64,000 nucleotides of DNA. It comes from Pyronema omphalodes (lineage: Eukaryota; Ascomycota; Pezizomycetes; Pezizales; Pyronemataceae). The position numbers were made by a program, and so were the translations under genes. The number at the start of each line of letters is the position of its first letter. Position 1 is the stretch's first letter. The stretch is from positions 1-64,000 of the forward strand of contig JAJJXM010000025.1 of the NCBI GenBank assembly GCA_024516155.1, read 5' to 3'. Shown piece after piece: positions 1-8,491 of the stretch. The notes beneath the pieces are model-generated. The model was not told the origin of the DNA. It was given only the letters and a program-made list of their open reading frames with translations, and ran no database searches.

Positions 1-84
1 ATCTCCCGGACACAGTCCTGCCGCAAGGCAGCTGTCACGGCTCATAGCTATGTCAGCAACAACAATACAACCACCGACAACACT

Positions 85-786
85 ATCAGAATCCGTATCC
101 ACGGTCACTGATGACAGGCAGCGCGGGGTGTGTGCGAAGGGCGCGGCGGCCGCGGCTTGGGGAAGGCTGGGAGGTTGGGAATGGGCGAGGGTTTGCTGGG
201 AAATCACAGGTGAGTTTAGAAGAGATGGAGATGTCACAAGGGAACTTTTGTAGATAGGATTATAGTAGTGAGAAACTTGATTGCGTCAAGAAATAAACAA
301 CATACAAATTTCCTCCTCTTATACTTGTTCCTTCATGACTCGTGACTCAGCATTCTCCGCCAGCGGAGAATGCTCCAATGCTAACCGCCGTGATAACTGA
401 ATACATGACCAACATCCCCTACCACTGCCAACCGCCGTAATTCCAAATAATAGAACAAGGGAACAATACATAACAAAAGATAACTACCTTGCTAACCGCC
501 GTAATTCCAAATAATAAAGAAACAGTACATACCAAAAGATAGCCTGCTAACCGCCGTAATTCCAAATACTAAAGAAACAATACATACCAAAAAAGATAAC
601 TACCTTGCTAACAGCTGTAACTCCAAATACATAAGAGATAAGTAAAAGATTTCAACATTTGTCTAACCGCCGTGATACCTGAAATAATCTTGAATTAAAA
701 ATGATTCCTAACATATGAAAATCCCCGGCAAGGGGCCCAGCCCCTTGCCCCAACCCTAACCCTATCACTTCATGATTGCGTAGCAG
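85..786 (-). repeat. Truncated LTR of the chromovirus family (reverse orientation)
   Basis: This stretch is the reverse complement of the LTRs found at 4907-5778 and 13855-14666. It starts with the complement of the LTR 3' end (atcagaatcc...) and ends inside the LTR 5' part at catgattgcgtagcag. About 82 bp of the LTR start are missing. It carries its own set of four diverged tandem units built around ctaaccgccgtaattcc. No internal retrotransposon sequence adjoins it, so it is a truncated solo LTR. Bases 1-84 upstream show nothing I recognise. Confidence 0.85.
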
Positions 787-1398
787 CACCTAACGGGTGG
801 AACTCCACCATCAACTTAGTTAGGAGGCGGCCCACGCCGCCTCCAACTAATTTGATGGTGGCCCGCAGGGCACCCGCCCGGCTTCAAAAACATTTTTACT
901 CAAACATGAACTTTCAAGAATAAAAAAAATTGTTCCATCGCTTTTGCGATGAATTAAAAGCAGTTAAATATACTTATTCGCGTGACCATGTTTTGAAAAA
1001 AAGAAAAAAAAATTGGTGACTGGAAACAGCACCAATGTCGTAAGCGAGCGGTGCTGCTCCGCTGGGGCGTCGCCCCGCTCCAAATATTTTGGATCAAAAA
1101 CACCATCTTTTAAAAATGAAAAAAATTGTTTCATCGCTTTTGCAAGGAATTCAAAGCAGTTAAAACTGCATATTCGCGTGACTCATTTTTCAAAAAAAAA
1201 AAATCACAAAAAAAAAAATGGTAACCAGTGTTGTAAGGGATGGTGCGCTGCTGGAAGGTTACCCGGCTTTAAAAACTCCGCGTAACGAACTACACGTCCT
1301 AGCAACAACCACCACCTCACCCCATCTCCTTGCAACAAACACCAACTGACCCACACCGCTACACCAATCTCAACGTTTGGTATCCTACTGGCATTCAA
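787..1398. other. AT-rich intergenic stretch with diverged duplication and small hairpins
   Basis: No gene is seen here. Two diverged copies of an AT-rich segment lie about 190 bp apart (about 907-1010 and 1097-1200). Each contains ttgtt(c/t)catcgcttttgc, an aagcagttaaa block, attcgcgtga and A-rich runs. The first copy holds a perfect 6-bp stem with a TTTT loop at 936-951; the second copy has lost it. A GC-rich palindrome (ggggcgtcgcccc) lies near 1064-1076. Confidence 0.5.
805..861. repeat. Near-perfect foldback hairpin, about 25-bp arms
   Basis: The left arm (805-830, ccaccatcaa...ggaggcgg) is nearly the exact reverse complement of the right arm (837-861, ccgcctcc...ttgatggtgg), with only about 6 bases between. 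A further GGGTG/CACCC pair lies outside it (795-799 and about 871-875). It abuts the broken end of the LTR remnant. It could be a foldback or MITE-type element or a transcript hairpin; its role is unknown. Confidence 0.75.
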
Positions 1399-1978
1399 AT
1401 GCCTGTCCTGAAGATTAGTCGCAAAGGACGCAGCCTGCAGCACGTCAGTGCAGGTCTCCGCGGTGGAGCGTTCACCCGTACTCTGCCCTACACTGCAGCC
1501 TGGCGGTGGGAAGAGTCACTGAAGACGAGACCGAATCGCTTGATCCCGCCGCCTGGATACCATCGCAGTCAAAATGATGGCCCCATTGAACCACCCACGC
1601 TCGAAAGAGATATCCAAAATCCATACTACCTCGATCCACACGACATCGAACAACATGCGCAGCACAACATGTTTGGGCGCTCCCGTCGGGCCAAGGCGGC
1701 TGAACAACAAGCGACTGCGGCAAACTGGATCAAGGCTGAGCAGAGAATGATCGCATTTCGGACATCTGCACAGCGATCTGAGCTATGCGACTGTCCGACT
1801 GAGGATATCAATGCACGTTTCATCTCCTTGGAGTCATATGAGATACGCATGGTTCCTCTGTGCATTTGTGGACAACGCTCTTCATCATTTGTTCAGGACG
1901 GATTCTTCCCATCAACCCCAGTCAAACCTCGGACATTCTTTTCGATCAGACTCTTACGCCTTTTACATGAGCAAGGGA
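1399..1978 (+). pseudogene. KDZ-type transposase, N-terminal CxC1 part, truncated by an insertion
   Basis: An open frame from the ATG at 1399 encodes about 190 residues resembling the N-terminal region of Kyakuja/Dileera/Zisupton (KDZ) transposases of mushroom fungi. A basic helical stretch is followed by a paired-cysteine pattern (C-D-C near 1785 and C-I-C near 1860) and then a G-F-F-P-S-T-P-V segment and an S-I-R-L-L helix (about 1900-1965), the usual order in CxC1 domains. The frame then runs into the AAAT tail of a minus-strand LINE at about 1979-1984, so the catalytic part is absent from this side and may lie beyond the window. Family assignment rests on motif pattern only; intron structure is unknown. 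Confidence 0.65.
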
Positions 1979-1984
1979 TTAGAT

Positions 1985-2687
1985 TTATTTATTTATTTAT
2001 TTATTTATTCATACACGCATCCAACCGTAAGGTTATGGCGGAATCTACAAATTAAATACAATGTTGAGATCCTGGGGGTGATGCCAGGTCCCCACTGGGT
2101 AAGCCCCAGAGCTGTCTATGTGGGTGGGAGTGTAGTCACCCAAGTCTCGCCGTGCAGTTTTTCATCTAGCGTCGTCAGATCCAAGGAGCCCTGTGCGCTC
2201 GGAGGCCACCTCGCCGGGTCGATCCCCCATTTCGTCCACCCTTGCCCTCCCATTTTTAACCATTTTCCCGCCTTTATTTCCTCCACAAAGCAAAAACAGA
2301 ACAAAAGAAAAAGTAACTCCTCCGGGCCACCGCCCCCGCGCCTCCCCTCTCTCCCCTCTCTCCGTCCGCGTCCTCAACTCCTCTGCTCTCCCCCTTTCCT
2401 CCCTCTCCGCTGCTCCCTCCCATCCGCGTCTCTTCTCCGTCTCTTCCTCCGCGCATCATCATCTCTCACTCGTCACCGTCTCCGATCTCCTTTCCCGCGC
2501 GCCTTTCATCTTCGCCTCCCCGTGCATCTCACGTTCCCCTTGACCTCCCCCCAAAGAAACAAAAGAAAACAGGAAAAGTAACCCCTCCTCGTCCCCCCGG
2601 TGCTCCTCCTGCCCCCTTTGCCTCGCTCCTCATCCCCTGTGTCTCCTCCCTCTCGCTTGCCCTTCCTCCCGTCGTCATTCCCATTCT

Positions 2688-2722
<35 letters not shown>

Positions 2723-2786
2723 TTTTTTTTGTTCATTAGTTATCGTGGGTTTCCGCGTGCTCGTCCGTTAGGTCCAGCAGCGTCCC
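1985..2786 (-). other. 3' UTR and tail of LINE B1
   Basis: Read on the minus strand, this contains a poly(A)-like run (T-rich on plus, 2698-2730), a pyrimidine-rich central stretch, a block that recurs in every LINE and half-LINE here (ctcggaggccacctcgccggg near 2199) and a terminal hairpin AACC-loop-GGTT (2023-2034) followed by (AAAT)n. No coding frame is supported. Confidence 0.75.
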
Positions 2787-4906
2787 TCAGCCTGTCGTCA
2801 GTGTACGAGGGGTGTCCTCTCCTGCGGGGTGAGTACTCAACTTCGCGTGTGCCCATTCGGCGGTCGCCACCTTGGTGTCCGAGATCATGGTGGACAGAGC
2901 TTTCGTGCCGGCGGTGGTATACAAGATCGTGGGGAGAGTCAGTTGGCGTCGTCGGGGGATGTGTAGTGTATGGCATAGTTCAGTCCGCTGTGTGTTAAAG
3001 TTCGGGCATGAGAGGATTAGGTGCTTGGGGGTTTGTGGGGGATGTAGTGGGCAGTGACAGGAGCGGGAGGGGTATTTGGCGGTGGGGGGGTGTGCTAGGC
3101 AGTCCAAAAAATAGCCATGGCCCGTGCGGAGTCCCAGTATGGCCGTCGATATCTTTCGCGGGACGGTAGTGTATGCGTTGTCGAGTCTTTTGCGGTGGGG
3201 GGGCGTCGTACGTCTTGGGCTTCGGTGATGAAGAGTACCAGTTTACCCAGTCGGTAACATATTGCTCTCGTACCTGGCGTCTAACCCAGGAGAGGGAAAT
3301 CGGGGGTGGCGCGGTGGGATTAAGGGAGGTAGCTGTTTTTGCCAGGAGATCGGCTGTGTCGTTCCCGGGGATGTCTGTGTGGCCGGGGACCTAATGTAGA
3401 GTAACGGACAATCCGGATCGGCGAAGAGCGGACACCGCCGTCAGGATTGAGAGGGCCAGTTCTTGGCCGGGACCGTAGGAGGAGCAGAAGGCGCGGAGGA
3501 TGGCTGCTTGATTGTCTGTGAATATGTGTATTTTGCGGCGGGTGTGTCTGTTGAGGGTGATGGTTTTTTGGCAGGTCGCAAAGCAGTCGTGTATCGCTCT
3601 AAGCTCAGCGTCAAATACTTCGGTTGTATCGCCCATTGGGATGAGTTCTTCCACTCCGCGAGGTAGGCCGTCGGTGATGCAATATCCCGCTCCGGTTCTT
3701 CCGTTTAGTTGTGAGCCGTCAGTGTATGCGATAATGTTGCGGGGGTCTGCGCGGAGGGTCTGGAGCAATGTTGTGTGTGCTGTAGCCGCCTCTGGCTTCG
3801 GGAGGGAGGTGATGTTGATCTTGAGGCGGGGGCGCTCCCATGGGGCGGGATTGAGTTGCGATGTGTTTTCGATGATGTCGTCAGGTATCACCCACTTGCT
3901 GAGGGAGCGGAGCATAGTGACGAGACGGGAGGGGGCCGTGCCTGGTGACTGCCATCGATAGTCGTATTCGTATGGGCTGCAGATGGAGGAGTGGAAGTGA
4001 TCGGGAACGGGGAAGGAGGAGGGGCAGCGTCTGACGACGGGGTGATTGGGGGGGAGAGAGAGGAGGCGGAGGACGTATTTGCGAGTGCGGTGGTGTAGGC
4101 GGACTGAAACCGGGGGGATAGCTGCTTCGTTGTGTAGGGCTACGATTGGCGTCGAGGCGAAAGCGTTCAGAATTCGGCGGAGGGCAGAGTTTTGTTGCGT
4201 TTGTAGTAGATTGGCGAGGCTTTTTGCCCCGTCCACCAGATCTCGGAACCAAAGTCAGACCTAGACAGCACACACGCGATGAAAAGTGTTCTCGTCGCAG
4301 ACGGGGACAGACCTGTTTCGTGACGTACAAGGCTTCGGAGGGCGTTGAGGGACCTAGCGGCGGCAGTCAGTCTCGTTTTTACATGATATGAGAAGGAGAG
4401 TTTTCTGTCAAAATATATCCCAATCCACCGAACCACGTCCGTCCGTCCTCCTTTCGTCCCTGGGGCAATGATGGTTCCGTTTGGCAAGCGTACGTTTATG
4501 GCGTCGGTGAGTGTGGCTGTGCGGGAGCGGTGAAAGTGCAGCAGCTCCGATTTCGAATTGTCGAATGCTATGGCATTTGTTCGGGCCCATTCAAAGGCGG
4601 TGCGAGCCGCGACTTCCAGTTCGCGGGCATTCTCTTCTCTGGTACGCCCGTGTACAACGAGAGCTATGTCGTCCATGTAGCTCGGGGTCCATAACGTGGG
4701 GTGAGTCGTTTGTAGTTTGTCAAATAGAGGGCGCAGGTAGATGAGGAAGAGAATGGGGGACGCGGGGGAACCTTGGGGGATGCCCGCCCTAATGGGTCGC
4801 TGTATGTCTGTTCGTCCGTCGAATGATAGGGCTGTGGTTCTGTCGCTTAGGAAAGTCGAACACCAGGAGACAACTGCAGTTGGGCAGCCCAGTGTACGCA
4901 TTGTCG
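2787..4906 (-). pseudogene. LINE B1 ORF2 fragment: RT palm, RNase H, C-terminal zinc motif
   Basis: Reading from 4906 downward this encodes the second half of a Tad1-clade ORF2: the RT primer-grip side with S-Y-M-D-D (about 4665-4690), the connection region with WxG motifs, RNase H (Y-T-D-G-S-Q near 3715, a D-A-E-L motif, F-T-D-N-Q) and the C-terminal H-L-I-L-S-C end of a CCHC-like motif near 3000. The frame shifts near 4200 and again between 3107 and 3391. A tryptophan codon of the RNase H motif W-V-P-G-H reads TAG near 3392. The natural stop is at 2787-2789. In life the protein would prime and copy the LINE RNA at a nick in nuclear DNA. Confidence 0.85.
4903..4906. repeat. Target-site duplication of the chromovirus (second copy 14668-14671)
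   Basis: GTCG flanks both LTRs. The empty site can be read in the related LINE B2, whose complement has gcattgtcgtgaggagg with a single GTCG (around 62451). The call could be extended to 5 bp (GTCGT) if the LTR starts one base later. Confidence 0.8.
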
Positions 4907-5778
4907 TGTCACAACGCTCCCGTGACATGCTCCTGGCCTCCGCCGTCACCACCGCAGGGCTATGGGTGGTCGCCATCACCCTAGCAACCTGCTACGCCAT
5001 CATGAAGTGATAGGGATAGGGTTAGGGCAAGGGGCTGGGCCCCTTGCCGGGGATTTTCATATGTTAGGAGTTATTTATTATTTAATTTATTTTAGGTATC
5101 ACGGCGGCTAGGAAAATGTTGGAATCTTTTACTTATCTCTTTTGGTATGTACTCTTTCTTTATTATTTGGAATCACGGCGGTTAGCCAGGTAGTTATCTC
5201 TTTTGGTATGTACTCTTTCTTTATTATTTGGAATCACGGCGGTTAGCCAGGTAGTTATCTCTTTTGGTATGTACTCTTTCTTTGTTATTTGGAATCACGG
5301 CGGTTAGCCAGGTAGTTATCTCTTTTGGTATGTACTCTTTCTTTGTTATTATTATTTGGAATTACGGCGGTTAGTTATCTTCGGTATGTATTGTTCCCTT
5401 GTTTTCTTATTTGGAATTACGGCGGTTGGCAAATGGTGGGTAATGTTGGTCATGTATGTAGTTATCACGGCGGTTAGCATTGAGAGCATTCTCCGCAGGC
5501 GGAGAATGCTGAGTCACGAGTCATGAAGGAGCAAGTATAAGAGGAGGAAATTTGTATGTAGTTTATTTCTTCACGCAATCAAGTTTCTATTTACTACAAT
5601 CCTATCTACAAAAGTTCCCTTGTGATATCCCCATCTCTCCAAAACTCACCTGTGATTTCCCAGCCCAAAACCCTTGCCCATTCCCAACTTACCAGCCTTA
5701 CCTAACCCGCCGCCGCCCTCCTCGCCGCCGAAACCCCCGCGCTGCCTGTCGTCAGTAACCGTGGATGCGGATTCTGAT
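4907..5778 (+). repeat. 5' LTR of the chromovirus
   Basis: It begins TGTCACAACG and ends ...gcggattctgat. It holds four head-to-tail units of about 61 bp (about 5120-5365), each with ttggtatgtactctttctt and atcacggcggttagccagg, against three in the 3' LTR. A perfect 10-bp inverted repeat (cattctccgc...gcggagaatg) lies near 5488-5511. I could not recognise a tRNA primer site directly after it. Confidence 0.9.
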
Positions 5779-6027
5779 CTTTGATTGCGTCCTGTGTACG
5801 ACACCCAACGCGGAACGAAGACCCAGAAAACCCAGAAAACCCAGAAGACCCAGAAAACCTAGAAGAAGGCGCACACAGTGGCGTCCTTGCAGCTAAAAGA
5901 GCTCGCAGAACATATCGAACAAGAACCGACCGGATCGGCAAGCCCAGTGACCTCCGAACAACCATCCAGACCACAGACCCCCGAATCACCCGAACTGCCC
6001 CATACCTCTACCGACGACCCTGCGGAA
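5779..6027 (+). other. Chromovirus leader
   Basis: This is the non-coding leader between the 5' LTR and the first gag ATG. It contains a short tandem array of the 9-mer acccagaaa (5820-5860). The gag frame is open back to about 5863 but has no ATG there. Confidence 0.6.
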
Positions 6028-6936
6028 ATGGCGACCCCGGCAGGATTGGGACTTGTCACTCCGGTCACGATGACCCAGGAGCAGTTGAACCAGATCCTCA
6101 TTCAACTCCATCGCCCCACGACAAACAGTAACCCCAAGGTGGAAGACCCGGAGCTGTACTACCGGGAACGAACCAAGCTGAGGGCATTCCTGACGCAATG
6201 CGAACTGAAGTTCAATTGTGAAGGGAATAGATTCGACACCGAACAGAAAAAGGTGAACTATGCGAGCTCACGCTGTAGAGGTAACGCTTGGGCATGGATC
6301 GAGCCGTCCATCAAGGAGGGGAAAAGCGTATACACGACCTGGGAGGCCTTTAAGACCGCTGTCAGTAGGGCTTTCGGGGAAGCCGACTCAAAAGAAGTAG
6401 CAAGAAGAAAGTTCAAGATGATCAGGCAGGGCGCGCGATCCGCCGCTGCATACTGGGCCGAATTTCAAAGGATCAAATCCGACTTAAGATATAATGACGA
6501 CACCTACATCGATCAATTCAGTAATGGACTAAACACAGACGTCCAACGACAGTTGGCACTCCTTGATGAAGGACCAACGGATCTCACGGAATTCGCCAAC
6601 AAGGACATAGCGTTAGACAACCGACTATTCAATTTCCGAACCCTGAGGACCCGATATGAACCTCAATTCTATCACCACCCCCATCTTAAGGGGCAGGGAC
6701 ACGACTCTCGACTCTCCGACCCCAAACCAATGGAATTAGATTCCACTCGTCGACCGAAACCAAGGGATAGGACGGAGGAGGATGGGCGGAAGCGGAATAA
6801 CGAATGTTTTAACTGTGGGAAGGTGGGACACTACGCTGCGAAGTGCCCAAGTAAGAAATTATTCAGAGCAGCAGAAACTACAGTGGTAGAAGAGGGACTC
6901 GGTGAGACGTCGGGAAAAAAGAGTCCCCAGGAATAA
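6028..6936 (+). CDS. gag: Chromovirus Gag (capsid and CCHC nucleocapsid)
   Basis: Starting at the first in-frame ATG (6028), the ORF gives about 302 residues. Residues about 60-230 match the Ty3-type retrotransposon Gag fold: W-A-W near 6286, an aromatic-rich helix set and a Y-W-A-E-F motif near 6453. Near the C-terminus is a single zinc knuckle C-F-N-C-(4)-H-(4)-C (about 6805-6846), which binds genomic RNA in the particle. The ORF ends at TAA 6934-6936, inside the loop of the frameshift pseudoknot. Gag is intact in this copy. The 5' start is a judgement, because a start upstream would need a non-ATG codon. Confidence 0.87.
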   Translation: MATPAGLGLVTPVTMTQEQLNQILIQLHRPTTNSNPKVEDPELYYRERTKLRAFLTQCELKFNCEGNRFDTEQKKVNYASSRCRGNAWAWIEPSIKEGKSVYTTWEAFKTAVSRAFGEADSKEVARRKFKMIRQGARSAAAYWAEFQRIKSDLRYNDDTYIDQFSNGLNTDVQRQLALLDEGPTDLTEFANKDIALDNRLFNFRTLRTRYEPQFYHHPHLKGQGHDSRLSDPKPMELDSTRRPKPRDRTEEDGRKRNNECFNCGKVGHYAAKCPSKKLFRAAETTVVEEGLGETSGKKSPQE

Positions 6937-6974
6937 AAGGAAAAGGTGGATTCCTGGGGCAACTGTGGCCCACC
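6912..6974 (+). promoter_or_regulatory. -1 ribosomal frameshift signal between gag and pol
   Basis: The heptamer GGGAAAA (6912-6918) lies in the phase G GGA AAA of the gag frame, overlapping a second legal heptamer AAAAAAG (6915-6921). Six bases later a perfect 10-bp stem starts: CCCCAGGAAT (6925-6934) with ATTCCTGGGG (6950-6959). The last five loop bases GGTGG (6945-6949) can pair with CCACC (6970-6974), giving an H-type pseudoknot. The -1 frame is open from here to 8438 and is the protease-RT frame, so a Gag-Pol fusion follows naturally. Confidence 0.85.
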
Positions 6975-8476
6975 AGTTCAAGCACGGCAGGACCGGCGGA
7001 TAGAATCTCGAGTGTAGGACCATACGGAAGAAACGAAAAGATTATCCTGCGAGTAAAATTAATCGGACGAAATAAGAAAGAATACCACACAACGGCCATG
7101 ATCGACTACGGGGCGACGGAGAATTTTATAGATCGAAAATATGTGAGACAGCAGGGATTGCCCTGCGCGAAAAAATTAACCCCACGAAAGGTTCTCGCTG
7201 TAGACGGACGGGAATTGAATGGGGGCCCAGTAACCCACGACGCCATGGTGACCATGGTGATCAACGACCATAGGGAAGATATTAGGCTCCACTGTATTAC
7301 CATCGGCAACGCACCCATTATCCTGGGACTGCCTTGGTTGCTGAAACACAATCCCAGCATCGACTGGAAGGAGGGAAGGATTGTCTTCAACTCCGAGAAA
7401 TGCGGAAAGAACTGCCTTCCTACCTCGCCCCATGCCACGACCGTGTCGGAACAGGGGGCAGAAAAAGAATATAATCGACGGATACATGAGGAAGCGGAGC
7501 ACGCCTATGGTATGGAAGGGCCGGAAGAGATGCTCCAGACGGATGAGGAAGATGAGCTTCGCATCCATGAGATCTGGGGAGAAAGTATAGAAGAGGATGA
7601 AGAAGGAGAAGAAGTGGAAGAGTCGGAGGACGAGGCTATGGAAAGCGTACAGGGATCTAGGCGCGCGGAATCCACCGAGGTCGATGCCGACTCGCCTCAG
7701 TGCGCTTCGCGGCAACCCCCGCAAGCGCCAGCCAACCAGAAGGAACCGGGGAACTGGGAAACCGCTCCCGCCAAATCAATCGCTACTGCGCCAACCAACC
7801 AGAAAGAACCTGGGAACTGGGAAACCGCTCCCGCCAAATCAATTGCCACTTCCGGGCAATTGGAACTCGCGAGTACCATAATCCGAGCGGGGAAGAACAA
7901 ACATGACTCCCTGGAAGGAATAATACCACCAGAATATGCTGATTACCTCTCCGCATTCAGGGAAAAAGAGGCGGTAGGGTTGCCTCCGCACCGACATTAT
8001 GACCACCGGATCCCCTTGATGGACGGACAGATTCTGCCGTTTGAACCCCTGCGAGCCCTCGATGAGGAACGCCTGCGAGTATTGAGGGATTACTTGGAAG
8101 AGAATGAAAGAAGGGGTTGGGTCCGACGGTCGACGTCTCCAGCGGGAGCCCCAATCCATTTCGTTAAGAAAAAGGACGGTACCTTACGGTTATGCGTTGA
8201 CTACCGACGACTCAACGAAATCACAATCAAGGATCGCACCCCACTCCCGCTGATAGGGGAAGCGTTGGATAGACTTTCCAACGCCAAGACCTATACCAAA
8301 TTAGATGTGCGAGATGCATACCATAACCTCCGAATAGCCACAGGAGATGAATGGAAAACTGCGTTCCGTACCAAGTACGGTCTATACGAGTATTTGGTGA
8401 TGCCATTTGGCTTGACAAATGCTCCAGCTTCGTTTCAATAATGGATGAACGAAGTCTTAAGTGATTACCTCGACAT

Positions 8477-8491
8477 CTTTTGCATCGCCTA
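8477..8491. repeat. Target-site duplication of half-LINE D1 (second copy 10486-10500)
   Basis: The same 15 bases, cttttgcatcgccta, stand on both sides of D1. Removing D1 and one copy restores the RT frame across the Y-L-D-D motif. Confidence 0.95.

Larger units (their letters stand above)
6912..8491 (+). pseudogene. pol: Chromovirus Pol, first part: protease and RT up to the YLDD box
   Basis: In the -1 frame relative to gag the frame runs open from the slippery site. A retropepsin-like domain is centred on I-D-Y-G-A (7101-7115); the family normally has D-S/T-G, so the residue next to the catalytic Asp is altered. An acidic linker follows (about 7460-7660) with a duplicated 60-63 bp unit (7732-7851). 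RT starts near 7920 and shows [18 protein letters not shown] and [13 protein letters not shown] at 8439-8441 replaces the codon before W-M-N. The frame then reaches the Y of Y-L-D-D at 8490, where half-LINE D1 is inserted; it resumes in frame at 10501. Confidence 0.88.

Noticed and set aside
1985..2010. (TTTA)n, (TTTG)n and (AAAC)n runs as simple microsatellites
   Set aside because: Each lies at the 3' end of a LINE or half-LINE next to a TSD, so they are retroposon tails.
5120..5400. Regular 61-bp repeats taken as a possible CRISPR-like array
   Set aside because: The units are directly joined tandem repeats without unique spacers and belong to an LTR.
5762..5778. tggatgcggattctgat as a tRNA primer site of the chromovirus
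   Set aside because: The same bases are also in the 3' LTR and in the truncated LTR, so they belong to the LTR itself.
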